This document shows, one piece after another, positions 1 through 6,677 of a DNA stretch of 34,455 nucleotides (the stretch's first letter is position 1; every line of letters starts with the position of its first letter). Position numbers and translations under genes: made by a program. The notes under the pieces were generated by a model. The model did not search any database, had not been told where the DNA came from, and worked only from the letters and a program-made list of their open reading frames with translations. The stretch lies in assembly GCA_021823645.1 (NCBI GenBank), contig JAKANR010000002.1, positions 1 to 34,455 of the forward strand, read 5' to 3'. The stretch is from a bacterium (GTDB lineage Bacteria > Patescibacteriota > Minisyncoccia > UBA6257 > GWB1-50-10).

Positions 1-40
1 TGGTATGATAGACGGCGTGTGCTTGGCGGAAATACTCCAT
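1..40 (-). CDS. IS200/IS605-type transposase TnpA, N-terminal fragment cut by the window edge
   Basis: Reading leftward from an ATG at 40-38, the only visible codons give MEYFRQAHAVYHT. This matches the usual opening of IS200/IS605 Y1 transposases, in which a short Arg/Ser/His-Val-Tyr stretch precedes the Y-H-x-V/I-W segment. The rest, including the HUH motif and catalytic Tyr, lies outside the window. A possible ribosome site (GGAG) sits about 12 nt upstream. A strong palindrome (84-103) lies just upstream of the start, as expected for the subterminal hairpin of such elements. The identification rests on 13 residues plus the hairpin context, so it is moderate to weak. Confidence 0.45.
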   Translation of the reverse strand, partial: MEYFRQAHAVYHT

Positions 41-82
41 GTCTTTATGATACTCCACGAGAAGATTGTGAAGATGCCTTCA

Positions 83-127
83 TCCACGGGCTTACGCCCG
101 TGGTTTTCTCGGAATGGCATATAAAAA
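83..127. repeat. 45-bp REP-like palindromic repeat, copy 1
   Basis: A 20-nt near-perfect hairpin (CCACGGGC-ttac-GCCCGTGG, 84-103) plus a 24-nt tail. The whole 45 bp recurs without mismatch, in opposite orientation, at 28584-28628. Hairpins of this sequence type are typical of ends and REP satellites of IS200/IS605 or RAYT transposases, which agrees with the adjacent transposase start. Both copies abut the T tract of an intrinsic terminator. Confidence 0.75.
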
Positions 128-155
128 CGCTCTTGAATAATTACAGAGCGTTTTT
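123..155. terminator. Bidirectional intrinsic terminator
   Basis: The 10-bp stem AAAACGCTCT / AGAGCGTTTT closes an 11-nt loop, with A and T tracts on either side. It would end transcription of the minus-strand epimerase gene (168-881) and also work from the left. Confidence 0.8.
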
Positions 156-167
156 GATACATAAAAA

Positions 168-881
168 TTAAAAAGGAGAAAGAATTGCAACAAGCTTGAT
201 TGACTCCCCTATTCCTATTTCAATTCCCTCATTGGGATCCTTAAGGATCGGCTCAACACAGAAATATTTTTCAGGGTTGTTTGTCCAAAGAACCGCCTTT
301 GATAACTTGGAAAAATCCCCCTCAAGCAACATCGCAATCTTTTTATCTGACCTTTCAATTACAAGTCCCCTGCCCCCAATCTCACATACTTTTGCATTAT
401 CGGAAAATCCAGAAAAGTTTCCGGAATTTGATATTACAACCGTATCTTCAGCTCTCCCCAAAAAATAGGGATGAAAACCCGGATTGACAAACGCCCGACT
501 GGACAACCTGTCATCAAGACGTTTTATTTCGAGACCGATACGTAGTCCGTGATGCATAATTTCCACCCTTACCTTCTGGAATAACGTCCACGGGTATTGA
601 GATGTTCCGGGACAATTGAAAACGAATTCCATCGCATTGGGTCCTCTTTCCACAATGTCCGTTGCCCTCATTGTTCGTATATATCCGTGTCTTTCCTTAC
701 CAAGTTCAGGTATTGATCCGAACCAGGGGGAACATATCGGACACCCACCCCTTGCTTTTTTATCCTTTCCTACAAAATATGGAAAAAATATATCCTCGCC
801 GTCCATCTTAAATTCCTTTATCATCGCCCCAATATCTGAGACAACTACAACATTTTTCCCACTTTTTAATGTATAGTCCAC
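168..881 (-). CDS. Aldose 1-epimerase / hexose mutarotase family protein
   Basis: Galactose-mutarotase-like enzyme predicted to interconvert anomers of a free or phosphorylated sugar in the cytoplasm. Visible family landmarks are GGCPICSPWFG, close to the GG-x-P-x-C-x-PWFG block of hexose-6-phosphate mutarotases, then HGYIR, NPGFHPYF with the conserved His-Pro, and CVEPI near the C-terminus with the expected catalytic-region Glu. At about 238 residues it is slightly shorter than the usual 260-300. I chose the GTG at 881-879 because AGGAGG lies 5 nt upstream; a TTG at 902 is possible but would have no Shine-Dalgarno site. It is a single gene closed by the terminator at 123-155. Substrate cannot be told from sequence. 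Confidence 0.82.
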   Translation of the reverse strand: MDYTLKSGKNVVVVSDIGAMIKEFKMDGEDIFFPYFVGKDKKARGGCPICSPWFGSIPELGKERHGYIRTMRATDIVERGPNAMEFVFNCPGTSQYPWTLFQKVRVEIMHHGLRIGLEIKRLDDRLSSRAFVNPGFHPYFLGRAEDTVVISNSGNFSGFSDNAKVCEIGGRGLVIERSDKKIAMLLEGDFSKLSKAVLWTNNPEKYFCVEPILKDPNEGIEIGIGESIKLVAILSPF

Positions 882-954
882 CTCTTCCTCCTTTATATTC
901 AATTAATTAAATGCGCTGAAAATACAATACAATAAGAAAGATTATGGGTCAAAT

Positions 955-986
955 ATAATACTACGCAAACCGTTGTGTAGTATTAT
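955..986. other. Perfect-stem hairpin in the 882-1076 intergenic region
   Basis: A 14-bp stem (one G-T wobble) with loop ACCG lies between the epimerase gene and tRNA-Asn. It has no T tract, so it is not a classical terminator. It could be an operator or a repeat remnant. Apart from a possible tRNA -10 box near 1053 (TAATAC), nothing else was recognised between 882 and 1076. Confidence 0.45.
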
Positions 987-1076
987 CGACAGAGAAAAAT
1001 CTTGTAAATTAAATCTAATTTGGTACTATTACTTTGTTATCTTTTTTAGAGATAATACATTGAAAATTGAATAGAT

Positions 1077-1148
<72 letters not shown>

Positions 1149-1157
1149 CAATCAAGT

Positions 1158-1186
1158 AAAAAAGACACATATTTTGTGTCTTTTTT
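1158..1186 (+). terminator. Intrinsic terminator after tRNA-Asn
   Basis: Stem AAAAAAGACACA / TGTGTCTTTTTT with loop TATTT, ending in a run of six T. Confidence 0.85.
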
Positions 1187-1217
1187 CCGAACGTAGCCCA
1201 GAGGAAATTTTATATTT

Positions 1218-1230
1218 TACCTCCGGAGCA
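1218..1230 (+). repeat. Direct copy of the tRNA-Asn 3' end
   Basis: TACCTCCGGAGCA at 1218-1230 repeats positions 1138-1150, the T-arm/acceptor end of tRNA-Asn, 80 bp downstream. It is immediately followed by a 16-bp-stem hairpin and the palindromic repeat at 1286. It looks like a scar of insertion into, or duplication of, the tRNA 3' end. Confidence 0.6.
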
Positions 1231-1231
1231 T

Positions 1232-1272
1232 ATAAAAATTAAGAACGGCTTTATGTCGTTCTTAATTTTTAT
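1232..1272. terminator. Hairpin with 16-bp stem, probable bidirectional terminator
   Basis: The arms at 1232-1247 and 1257-1272 are perfectly complementary and carry an A tract on one side and a T tract on the other. Confidence 0.65.
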
Positions 1273-1285
1273 TTTCCAGTAGGAT

Positions 1286-1370
1286 TCGAACGGGAAAGGG
1301 GTTCCGCCGAAGGCGGACAGGCGGGAAAAATTTATCTGCCTTTGGCAGACGGAAGTTTTCCCAAGGCGGA
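1286..1370. repeat. 85-bp tRNA-associated palindromic repeat, copy A
   Basis: It contains two small hairpins (CCGCC-gaa-GGCGG and CTGCC-ttt-GGCAG) and ends in GGGAAA...TTTTCCC. It matches 30973-31057 over the same 85-bp length with about four differences. Its left edge runs into 1275-1290, which is an inverted tRNA T-arm (reverse complement CGTTCGAATCCTACTGG). Both copies lie just downstream of a tRNA gene and its terminator. Confidence 0.75.
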
Positions 1371-1389
1371 GATAATAGCCAAGCTCCCC

Positions 1390-1418
1390 TTGCCAAACAT
1401 GGTAGCATGTTTTATAAT
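1390..1418 (+). promoter_or_regulatory. Promoter with dyad in the spacer, upstream of the 1458 gene
   Basis: TTGCCA (1390-1395), a 17-nt spacer, then a consensus TATAAT (1413-1418). The spacer and its edges contain the dyad AAACATG-gtag-CATGTTT, an arrangement suited to repression by steric blocking. The architecture is the same as the promoters at 3026, 4033, 4707 and 7836, but the half-site differs. Confidence 0.6.
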
Positions 1419-1457
1419 ACAAACAGCACATCACAAATCCATTACAGGGAGAGTATC

Positions 1458-2105
1458 ATGAAAAAATACCAAGGGTATATCGCATATTTTCTATATGTAT
1501 CGATTTCTTGTCTCATTTTCGTCACTACAATTTTCCCCGCCCTCCAGAAAGAATTCGGTAACGAGGATTTCATTTCCAGAATCGCTTATGCTATTTCCAT
1601 CGTAGTTTTCCTTCTCCTCTGGTTGTGCGTGCCTCCATTTGTTTTCTTCTGGTTTTATTCAAAAAAACAGGATGAAAAAAAAGGAGAGATGCGTGCGGAG
1701 GAAGACGAAAAAAATTCTGAAAATCTATCCGACTTCATTCGATCCCTTTCTGAAAAATATTCTTTTAAAATTTTTCAACAACACAAAGGATATTTTGAAA
1801 CGGAATTCGCGCTGAACGAATTCGATGATTATACACATAATAATCTTACTAAGGCGATCATCGGTGCTGTAACTTTAGGAAAAAGTTATGAGAATAATGC
1901 AATCATATATGAATTCCTTAAGAATTTCCTAAAGGAAATGATTAAAGTTTCGGAAAACTTCAGCAAAAACGAGCAATGGGAAAAACTCCGGGAATCGAGA
2001 AAAGATATGGAGGATTTCATGGCCCTCTGCAAGAAGTGCGGATTTGGATTCAAGGATTGGGAACAAAAAGATTCAATCCCAAAAATTTCCTACGCAAATA
2101 TATGA
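1458..2105 (+). CDS. Hypothetical membrane protein with two N-terminal transmembrane segments
   Basis: No family was recognised. The 215-residue product has two hydrophobic segments, roughly residues 5-28 and 42-66, followed by a charged Lys/Glu-rich linker and a soluble mainly helical domain of about 140 residues. The start at 1458 is chosen over an in-frame ATG at 1407 because AGGGAGAG lies just upstream and 1407 would overlap the promoter. It is a single-gene unit with its own promoter (1390) and terminator (2107). The C-terminal Cys-x-x-Cys (ALCKKCGF) is only one pair, so zinc binding is not implied. Confidence 0.7.
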   Translation: MKKYQGYIAYFLYVSISCLIFVTTIFPALQKEFGNEDFISRIAYAISIVVFLLLWLCVPPFVFFWFYSKKQDEKKGEMRAEEDEKNSENLSDFIRSLSEKYSFKIFQQHKGYFETEFALNEFDDYTHNNLTKAIIGAVTLGKSYENNAIIYEFLKNFLKEMIKVSENFSKNEQWEKLRESRKDMEDFMALCKKCGFGFKDWEQKDSIPKISYANI

Positions 2106-2106
2106 A

Positions 2107-2135
2107 GAAAAACCCCGATTGATTTCGGGGTTTTT
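2107..2135 (+). terminator. Intrinsic terminator
   Basis: AAAAACCCCGA / TCGGGGTTTTT stem-loop. Nearly the same stem ends the genes at 3429, 3982, 4640, 5867 and 30660. Confidence 0.85.
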
Positions 2136-2167
2136 GCTGTTTTTATCCCCCATTAGTGAGTTAAACA

Positions 2168-2974
2168 CTAACTTACATACTTATATTCCCCTCCCTCAAT
2201 GGTTATTCCCGCTTTTTGATCGCCGGATCGTTTTGCTTTAACTGCCGTAATTAAGGCGGGCAACGCCCTCTCCATTTCCCCCAATACCTCAACTTGTCGT
2301 TTTGCACCTTCCATAATTTTTTTTACTTTTTCGGATTCTTTGTCGCTGTTTTCGTTGAACCCCGCCATTTTATCGGCTTTATTTAAGGCAAAAACAATCT
2401 TCATTTTTTCGGTCAAATCCATATCTCCGGGGATTTCTTCAACTTTTTTCATAAATTCATCGTAAGATTTCAAATCTCTTCCTTTTGGTTGATTGTTTTT
2501 TTCAAAATTATTCACCAAATTTAATGCCGACGCATGAAGTCCCGCCAAGCGTGCAACAAATTCAAAATCGGTTTCGGACAGCTCAAAGTGTTTTGGCAAT
2601 ATTTCCCTTATTACTCTCTCACTTTCCTTCTCGTGCCCAATATACTGTCGCTTTTCGGGATCTTTTGGGTGTATTTGTTGACCTTCCGGAGTTACCTTTC
2701 CGAGATCATGGAGTTCACCGGCGAGTATAATAAGGGTTTTTTCTTGTTCCGATAACGTGGATATATAATTATCACTTTAAAGCCGGAAAACCAATTCCTT
2801 CGTGTGTTCATCAAGTGTCAGGTCATGAAAATCGTTTCGTTGATCAAATCCCTTCATGGCCATTACCTCGGGTATCTCCTGTTCCAGTTTTTCGTACGAA
2901 ACGTCTATTGGTAGTTTTATCCGCTCATTGACCGGAATGGTCTCGGAAAAATTTTGTGGTTGTTCAAAACTCAT
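2168..2974 (-). pseudogene. HD-domain phosphohydrolase gene interrupted by an in-frame TAA
   Basis: Two open pieces lie in one frame: 2974-2777 (65 codons ending in TAA at 2779-2777) and 2776-2168. Joined, they form one HD-domain protein. The first piece holds the leading His in DFHDLTLDEHT, the second holds the catalytic His-Asp in LAGELHDLGK, and the trailing Asp is in NKADKMAGF, giving the expected H...HD...D order. No ATG, GTG or TTG occurs between the stop and the HD motif, so the downstream piece cannot restart with an intact active site; the first possible start, a TTG near 2599, lies after it. Such domains hydrolyse nucleotides or phosphoesters; the substrate here is unknown. The stop may be a recent nonsense mutation, a sequencing error, or readthrough. 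Confidence 0.75.
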
Positions 2975-3025
2975 ATTTTAATATTATATTCCCAATCCTA
3001 TTGTTCACAATATGGAGCACACACA

Positions 3026-3055
3026 TTGACAAATAGCACATTTCTGTGCTATTCT
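3026..3055 (+). promoter_or_regulatory. Promoter with operator dyad in the -35/-10 spacer (copy 1)
   Basis: TTGACA (3026-3031), an 18-nt spacer, then TATTCT (3050-3055). The spacer is filled by the dyad AATAGCACA-tttc-TGTGCTATT, so a bound dimer would block RNA polymerase. The same or a related dyad sits at the same place in the promoters at 4033, 4707 and 7836. Confidence 0.8.
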
Positions 3056-3111
3056 GTTTTTAGTATTCAATTTGCCTTAACATTTTAATCAACCACAAGA
3101 AGGAGGACATG

Positions 3112-3429
3112 ATGTCATTTTCCAAACAAACCGAATTAACATTCGAAGAGGTTTCTGAAATGCTTGATTCCGGTATTTCAAGTTACCCTCGCTGTTTACT
3201 TATTAGCGAATTAGGTGTGATGGCACAGGAAAACAAAAATGCGGAGATTAAACTCCGAGGATTACTTCTTACCGAAAAGGGAGAAAATGAAAAATGCGGA
3301 GCATACGGATTCTTATCCCGCATAAAAGAACCGGACTTTGAAACAAAACGAGCAATCGAACAATTCAAAGCGAATCCCGAAAATAATGGCATTGTAAGAT
3401 TTGCCGATGCAAAGAACGCAAATATTTAA
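3112..3429 (+). CDS. Hypothetical small protein under the shared dyad operator
   Basis: The 105-residue product is soluble, charged and predicted helical, with no recognised domain, signal peptide or membrane segment. Two adjacent ATGs exist (3109 and 3112); the second has better spacing (5 nt) from AGGAGG at 3101-3106. It lies about 50 nt downstream of the dyad promoter at 3026 and ends before a strong terminator, so it is a one-gene transcription unit whose expression should follow the regulator that binds the dyad. Confidence 0.7.
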   Translation: MSFSKQTELTFEEVSEMLDSGISSYPRCLLISELGVMAQENKNAEIKLRGLLLTEKGENEKCGAYGFLSRIKEPDFETKRAIEQFKANPENNGIVRFADAKNANI

Positions 3430-3441
3430 TCCTTTCAAATT

Positions 3442-3467
3442 AAACCCCGAATTGAATCGGGGTTTTT
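3442..3467 (+). terminator. Intrinsic terminator
   Basis: AAACCCCGA-attgaa-TCGGGGTTTTT stem-loop directly after the 3112 gene. Confidence 0.85.
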
Positions 3468-3485
3468 GTTTCCCATCGCCCCCCG

Positions 3486-3514
3486 TTGACCCAAGTTATG
3501 TTTTCCACTATCGT
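3486..3514 (+). promoter_or_regulatory. Probable promoter of the 3548 gene
   Basis: TTGACC, a 17-nt spacer, then TATCGT. There is no dyad in the spacer, unlike the neighbouring units. Confidence 0.5.
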
Positions 3515-3547
3515 AATCTTAGAATATTAAACATGTGCGGAGGTATT

Positions 3548-3982
3548 ATGTTAAATCATTTTTTTGCCGTAACGATGACCTCAATATATGAGATTGTTGC
3601 GAAAGGGATACGCGACGGACTTCCTTCGGTTCAAAAAATTGCGACTGATGGCTCAAGCAATATTTTACTTGGCCAGGAATTACAAAAAGGAACAATGGTT
3701 ATGATTGGCAAACTTATTGTCTCCTGTATTCCCGAAGGTGGCGGTATTACTTCTTTTGAACGCCGGGTCGAATTGGTAAACACTAAATATTGGGTTGGAA
3801 ATACCTCCCATGTGGTTGCTCTTTTCGAAACTGCGGAAGAAGCAAGAGAATGTTTTAAATATAAAGACCGTCAGATTACCGACAAACGATGGGTAGATAA
3901 AACAAAGGGCGTCATTGATGCAATCGGTCCGAATCATCCTGTTTTTTATATTTGTGAACACCCAGACCTTCAACTGTTATAA
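3548..3982 (+). CDS. Hypothetical protein, 144 residues
   Basis: No family was recognised. The start at 3548 follows GGAGG by 4-5 nt; an upstream extension to 3401 is open but crosses the preceding terminator and the promoter at 3486. The N-terminus (MLNHFFAVTMTSIYE) is mildly hydrophobic but too short for a clear signal. The rest is mixed alpha/beta, with a possible beta-rich part around MVMIGKLIVS and a segment resembling a one-domain enzyme fold near VVALFETAEEARE. It is a single-gene unit with its own terminator at 3985. Confidence 0.65.
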   Translation: MLNHFFAVTMTSIYEIVAKGIRDGLPSVQKIATDGSSNILLGQELQKGTMVMIGKLIVSCIPEGGGITSFERRVELVNTKYWVGNTSHVVALFETAEEARECFKYKDRQITDKRWVDKTKGVIDAIGPNHPVFYICEHPDLQLL

Positions 3983-3984
3983 CC

Positions 3985-4012
3985 AAAACCCCGATTCAAT
4001 TCGGGGTTTTTT
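3985..4012 (+). terminator. Intrinsic terminator
   Basis: AAAACCCCGA-ttcaat-TCGGGGTTTTTT stem-loop after the 3548 gene. Confidence 0.85.
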
Positions 4013-4032
4013 CTTTAAAACACTGAGCAAGA

Positions 4033-4061
4033 TTGACAATAGCATAAAAATATGCTATCTT
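4033..4061 (+). promoter_or_regulatory. Promoter with operator dyad in the spacer (copy 2)
   Basis: TTGACA, a 17-nt spacer, then TATCTT. The dyad is ATAGCATA-aaaa-TATGCTAT, one position per half-site different from copies 1 and 3 (AGCATA instead of AGCACA) with symmetry preserved. The upstream stretch ACACTGAGCAAGATTGACAA is shared with the promoter at 4707. Confidence 0.78.
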
Positions 4062-4109
4062 GTTTTTGCTCGGTGATTACTGGGTGTTACTTAATAATTT
4101 CAAAAACCT

Positions 4110-4156
4110 GAAGCAAGTGGGATATTTGCTTCGTAAATTGTGACGGGATGTCACAA
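4110..4156 (+). promoter_or_regulatory. Structured leader of the 4167 gene
   Basis: Two hairpins lie in the roughly 100-nt leader: GAAGCA/TGCTTC (4110-4132) and TTGTGAC-gggat-GTCACAA (4138-4156). The second stem ends inside the AAGGAG ribosome site (4155-4160), so folding could limit translation. Only the sequence is seen; a regulatory role is inferred. Confidence 0.4.
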
Positions 4157-4166
4157 GGAGAATGCA

Positions 4167-4640
4167 ATGAAAAATGCGATGTATGCACGAACCAAATCTT
4201 TTTTTAAGGAATTTCCATTTCTTAAAAAGTATATTGAAGTTAACTTACTGGGAGAAAAACCGAGAGTTGAAAGAGTAGATCTCGAACTCTTGGATTCATA
4301 TCCATATACAGCCAAATGGTATATGAAGTATGAATCATCGGTTAGTGTGGGATCAGAACGTTTTTTTCTCTTCGATTCTGAAGGAAGAAACCTTGGTAAA
4401 GTAGAGCAAAAGGATTTTAAGAAATTTTATTTTTTTAAAACCGGAAACATCTCAGGGGAGACAGTGTATCAGGCCTTACAAAGATTAGAAAATCCTGAGA
4501 AAGTTAAGTATATAGTTGGAATAAAAGATTTTCTCGATCCCGATAAATGGAAAGACACAATTATAAAAACATATATGATTGTGTACAAAACTCCTGCGGG
4601 CATACCTTTTTCTCAATGGCTTTCTCAAATAAAAGGATAA
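4167..4640 (+). CDS. Hypothetical protein, 157 residues, under the shared dyad operator
   Basis: No family was recognised. The start at 4167 has AAGGAG 6 nt upstream, whereas the longer reading from a GTG at 4140 would begin within the leader hairpin. The product is soluble and rich in Lys, Phe and Tyr, with no membrane segment. It is controlled by the dyad promoter at 4033 and ended by the terminator at 4661. Confidence 0.68.
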   Translation: MKNAMYARTKSFFKEFPFLKKYIEVNLLGEKPRVERVDLELLDSYPYTAKWYMKYESSVSVGSERFFLFDSEGRNLGKVEQKDFKKFYFFKTGNISGETVYQALQRLENPEKVKYIVGIKDFLDPDKWKDTIIKTYMIVYKTPAGIPFSQWLSQIKG

Positions 4641-4660
4641 AAAAAAATATTTCGCATATT

Positions 4661-4686
4661 AAACCCCGATCTATTTTGGGGTTTTT
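4661..4686 (+). terminator. Intrinsic terminator
   Basis: AAACCCCGA...TTGGGGTTTTT stem-loop after the 4167 gene. Confidence 0.82.
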
Positions 4687-4706
4687 CTTTAGAACACTGA
4701 GCAAGA

Positions 4707-4735
4707 TTGACAATAGCACATTTCTGTGCTATTTT
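4707..4735 (+). promoter_or_regulatory. Promoter with operator dyad in the spacer (copy 3)
   Basis: TTGACA (4707-4712), a 17-nt spacer, then TATTTT. The dyad ATAGCACA-tttc-TGTGCTAT is identical to the core of copy 1, including the 4-nt centre. Confidence 0.8.
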
Positions 4736-4778
4736 TTTTATTAGCTAAAATTAACAACCAATCAGCGGAGGAACTGAA

Positions 4779-5867
4779 ATGAAAAGAACATTAATTTTCT
4801 TGTTATGTTTATCTCTAATTGCTCAAGTGGAAGTTTCTAATGGCCAGCGCATTGGAATGCGTAGTATAAGCCCAAGGATTAGCGTTCGTAGTATAGGTCC
4901 AAGGATTAGTGGCACTAAAATTGGCACCACTAACAGGATTAGTACTCGAAGTTCTACAAAAATTGGAGGAGGATCAAGGGGTATTAGAAGTTTTAGTAAA
5001 ACTTCTACACCAAGATCAGTCAGCAAATATCTAGGAAAATCTTTTGCCAAACCGAGAACCATTCAAACATCCCGACTTGCAAGACATCAGGTAAGTTTCA
5101 AATATACGCGCCCAGTACGATTTTACAATCCATATCTCGCCTATTTTCTACTCATGAGTACTTATGTGGGCGCAGCTGCTGATACTAATGCTTTTCCCGG
5201 ATTTGGAATGGGTAAATCGGGCGGCGCCGGCGCCTCTTATCACTTTACTGATTCATTAAAAAATGAACACGGTAAGGATACGTTAGAGGTTACAGAGTTA
5301 GCGCCAATTAATTTCTTATCCGATTATGCAGCAATCGTGCTTGATAAAGACGAACCAAACATCAACTCTATTATACGTCGATACAAAAAGACGACCGGTG
5401 TTGAAATTGCTATTCTTACAATTCCAACACTTGGTGAAGAAATTGACCTCGAAGAATACGCCCAGGTTCTATTTGATACGTGGGGCGTAGGAGAAAGAGG
5501 CGCCAATAACGGCATCTTAATCATTATTTCAACAGAGGATGAGATGTTAAGAGTTCAGCCGGGTTATGGCGTGGAAGAACTACTCCCCGATGCCACTTGC
5601 AGAGAGATTGAAGATAAAATCATGATCCCAAACTGTAAGGAAAAAAAATGGGAAGAAGCGATAATCGGCGGAGTTCATGACATCATTAAAAGGTTAGGAA
5701 ATAAACCAATTGAGATGATGAAAAGGGAGCTAGCCGAAAGAAAGGAAAAAGAACGACAAGAACTAATGAATAAAATTTACACCACTCTAGTCATCGCTGT
5801 TATAGTATTGATAGGATTTGTCTTTTTCCTCTTCAAAAGGAAAAGATATTACAACGAATGTGATTAA
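4779..5867 (+). CDS. Exported TPM-domain protein with C-terminal membrane anchor
   Basis: An N-terminal signal peptide (about residues 1-22, MKRTLIFLLCLSLIAQ) is followed by a basic low-complexity region of short Arg-Ile-Ser/Arg-Ser-Ile-type repeats (about 25-110), then a TPM domain (YgcG/TPM phosphatase fold, about 170-300) with FLSDYAAIVLDK, a conserved TGVEIAILTI strand and the WGVGERGANNGILIIIS block typical of the family. A charged helix and a transmembrane segment (about 335-353) end the protein. TPM proteins act at the cell surface; some have acid phosphatase activity, others assist membrane complexes. AGCGGAGG gives a good ribosome site. It is the largest gene under the shared dyad operator. 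Confidence 0.85.
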   Translation: MKRTLIFLLCLSLIAQVEVSNGQRIGMRSISPRISVRSIGPRISGTKIGTTNRISTRSSTKIGGGSRGIRSFSKTSTPRSVSKYLGKSFAKPRTIQTSRLARHQVSFKYTRPVRFYNPYLAYFLLMSTYVGAAADTNAFPGFGMGKSGGAGASYHFTDSLKNEHGKDTLEVTELAPINFLSDYAAIVLDKDEPNINSIIRRYKKTTGVEIAILTIPTLGEEIDLEEYAQVLFDTWGVGERGANNGILIIISTEDEMLRVQPGYGVEELLPDATCREIEDKIMIPNCKEKKWEEAIIGGVHDIIKRLGNKPIEMMKRELAERKEKERQELMNKIYTTLVIAVIVLIGFVFFLFKRKRYYNECD

Positions 5868-5871
5868 AATT

Positions 5872-5897
5872 AAACCCCGATAATTCTCGGGGTTTTT
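5872..5897 (+). terminator. Intrinsic terminator
   Basis: AAACCCCGA-taattc-TCGGGGTTTTT stem-loop after the TPM gene. Confidence 0.87.
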
Positions 5898-5956
5898 CTT
5901 ATCTTTTATCTCCTGCTTTATCCCGATATCGCCTACATGCAAGCACTAAAATTTTT

Positions 5957-5965
5957 TGGTATAAT
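5957..5965 (+). promoter_or_regulatory. Extended -10 (TGGTATAAT) of a probable leaderless gene
   Basis: TATAAT ends exactly 6 nt before the ATG at 5972, so transcription should begin at or next to the start codon. No -35 is obvious, but the TGn extension compensates. Confidence 0.65.
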
Positions 5966-5971
5966 TTATAC

Positions 5972-6118
5972 ATGAAAGACAAACATAGGTATTTAGGGTT
6001 TCTTGGATTCCTTGGCTTTCTGGGGCTCTTAGGACAATACAACCCCTGGCAATATCTATTATTTTTAAATTTTCTTTATTTTATCCACTTCTTAAAATTT
6101 TTTAAAAAATCAGAATAA
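5972..6118 (+). CDS. Small membrane protein (48 aa) with Leu-Gly-Phe repeats
   Basis: The opening MKDKHRYLGFLGFLGFLGLL is a run of Leu-Gly-Phe repeats resembling the start of DUF3796-like small membrane proteins. A hydrophobic segment and a basic C-terminus (KFFKKSE) follow. It has no Shine-Dalgarno site; a TGGTATAAT box ends 6 nt before the ATG, pointing to a leaderless message. It sits 29 nt upstream of another membrane protein gene (6148), with which it may be cotranscribed. Function unknown. Confidence 0.65.
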   Translation: MKDKHRYLGFLGFLGFLGLLGQYNPWQYLLFLNFLYFIHFLKFFKKSE

Positions 6119-6147
6119 TAAACTGGAGATTTTATTTTAATTAAAAT

Positions 6148-6513
6148 ATGGAAATTTCAATCTATTTGGCAAAATTTTGGGGCAGTCTCTTTATGATTCT
6201 CGGCGCAATGTCTATCGGTGCAAAGTTATTGGGCAGGATTATAGAATATACGGAGGATAAAACCATCACCATCTCTACCGGTTACATAACGTTTTTATTG
6301 GGATTGGTTACCGTAACGTTGCACAACGTTTGGGTTGCCGACTGGAGGGTCGCTGTTACTATTTTGGGATGGACTACATTATTGAAAGGAATCGAAAAAA
6401 TCGGATTTCCCGATCGCGTCAACAAAAAAGCGCAGATGTTCAAGGGCGGACAGATATTGTGGGGTGGCGTTATATTTCTTATCGGCGCATGGTTTTTCTG
6501 GATGAGTCTTTAA
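6148..6513 (+). CDS. Hypothetical integral membrane protein, about four transmembrane helices
   Basis: The 121-residue protein has hydrophobic segments at roughly 8-26, 43-60, 66-84 and 100-119. It includes the tract LHNVWVADWRVAVTILGW, in which a short hydrophilic loop separates helices 2 and 3. It resembles small uncharacterised membrane proteins found in candidate-phyla genomes, but I cannot name the family. The nearest ribosome-site-like GGAG is about 20 nt upstream, so initiation is unclear; it may depend on the upstream small gene. Confidence 0.75.
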   Translation: MEISIYLAKFWGSLFMILGAMSIGAKLLGRIIEYTEDKTITISTGYITFLLGLVTVTLHNVWVADWRVAVTILGWTTLLKGIEKIGFPDRVNKKAQMFKGGQILWGGVIFLIGAWFFWMSL

Positions 6514-6570
6514 ATAACGAACTCGAGGGTTTCGAAAATCAGTTATTGGCAATTTTTCAGAATCCATTTT

Positions 6571-6579
6571 TGGTATACT
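6571..6579 (+). promoter_or_regulatory. Extended -10 (TGGTATACT) of a probable leaderless gene
   Basis: The box ends 6 nt before the ATG at 6586, the same geometry as at 5957. Confidence 0.6.
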
Positions 6580-6585
6580 GAGCTC

Positions 6586-6663
6586 ATGATTCTTGTTTTT
6601 ATTATTGTTCTCTCTATCGCAATCGGTATTGTGGCATATATCGCGGTCAAAAACGAGGACTAA
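6586..6663 (+). CDS. Single-span mini-protein (25 aa) upstream of rsgA
   Basis: MILVFIIVLSIAIGIVAYIA is a single transmembrane helix, followed by VKNED. Too short for routine gene calling, but supported by the extended -10 box ending exactly 6 nt upstream and by the 14-nt gap to rsgA, whose own start lacks a usable Shine-Dalgarno site. It may serve as a leader peptide allowing coupled translation of rsgA, or be a membrane miniprotein in its own right. Confidence 0.5.
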   Translation: MILVFIIVLSIAIGIVAYIAVKNED

Positions 6664-6677
6664 TCCTCCAATATTCC

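Noticed and set aside
1210-1434. Minus-strand ORF over the tRNA-associated repeat
   Set aside because: It is a translation of the palindromic repeat and tRNA fragments; a similar shadow ORF covers the second copy at 30865-31065.
1407-1457. Longer N-terminus for the 1458 gene
   Set aside because: The extension overlaps a consensus TATAAT promoter box and lacks a ribosome site; 1458 has one.
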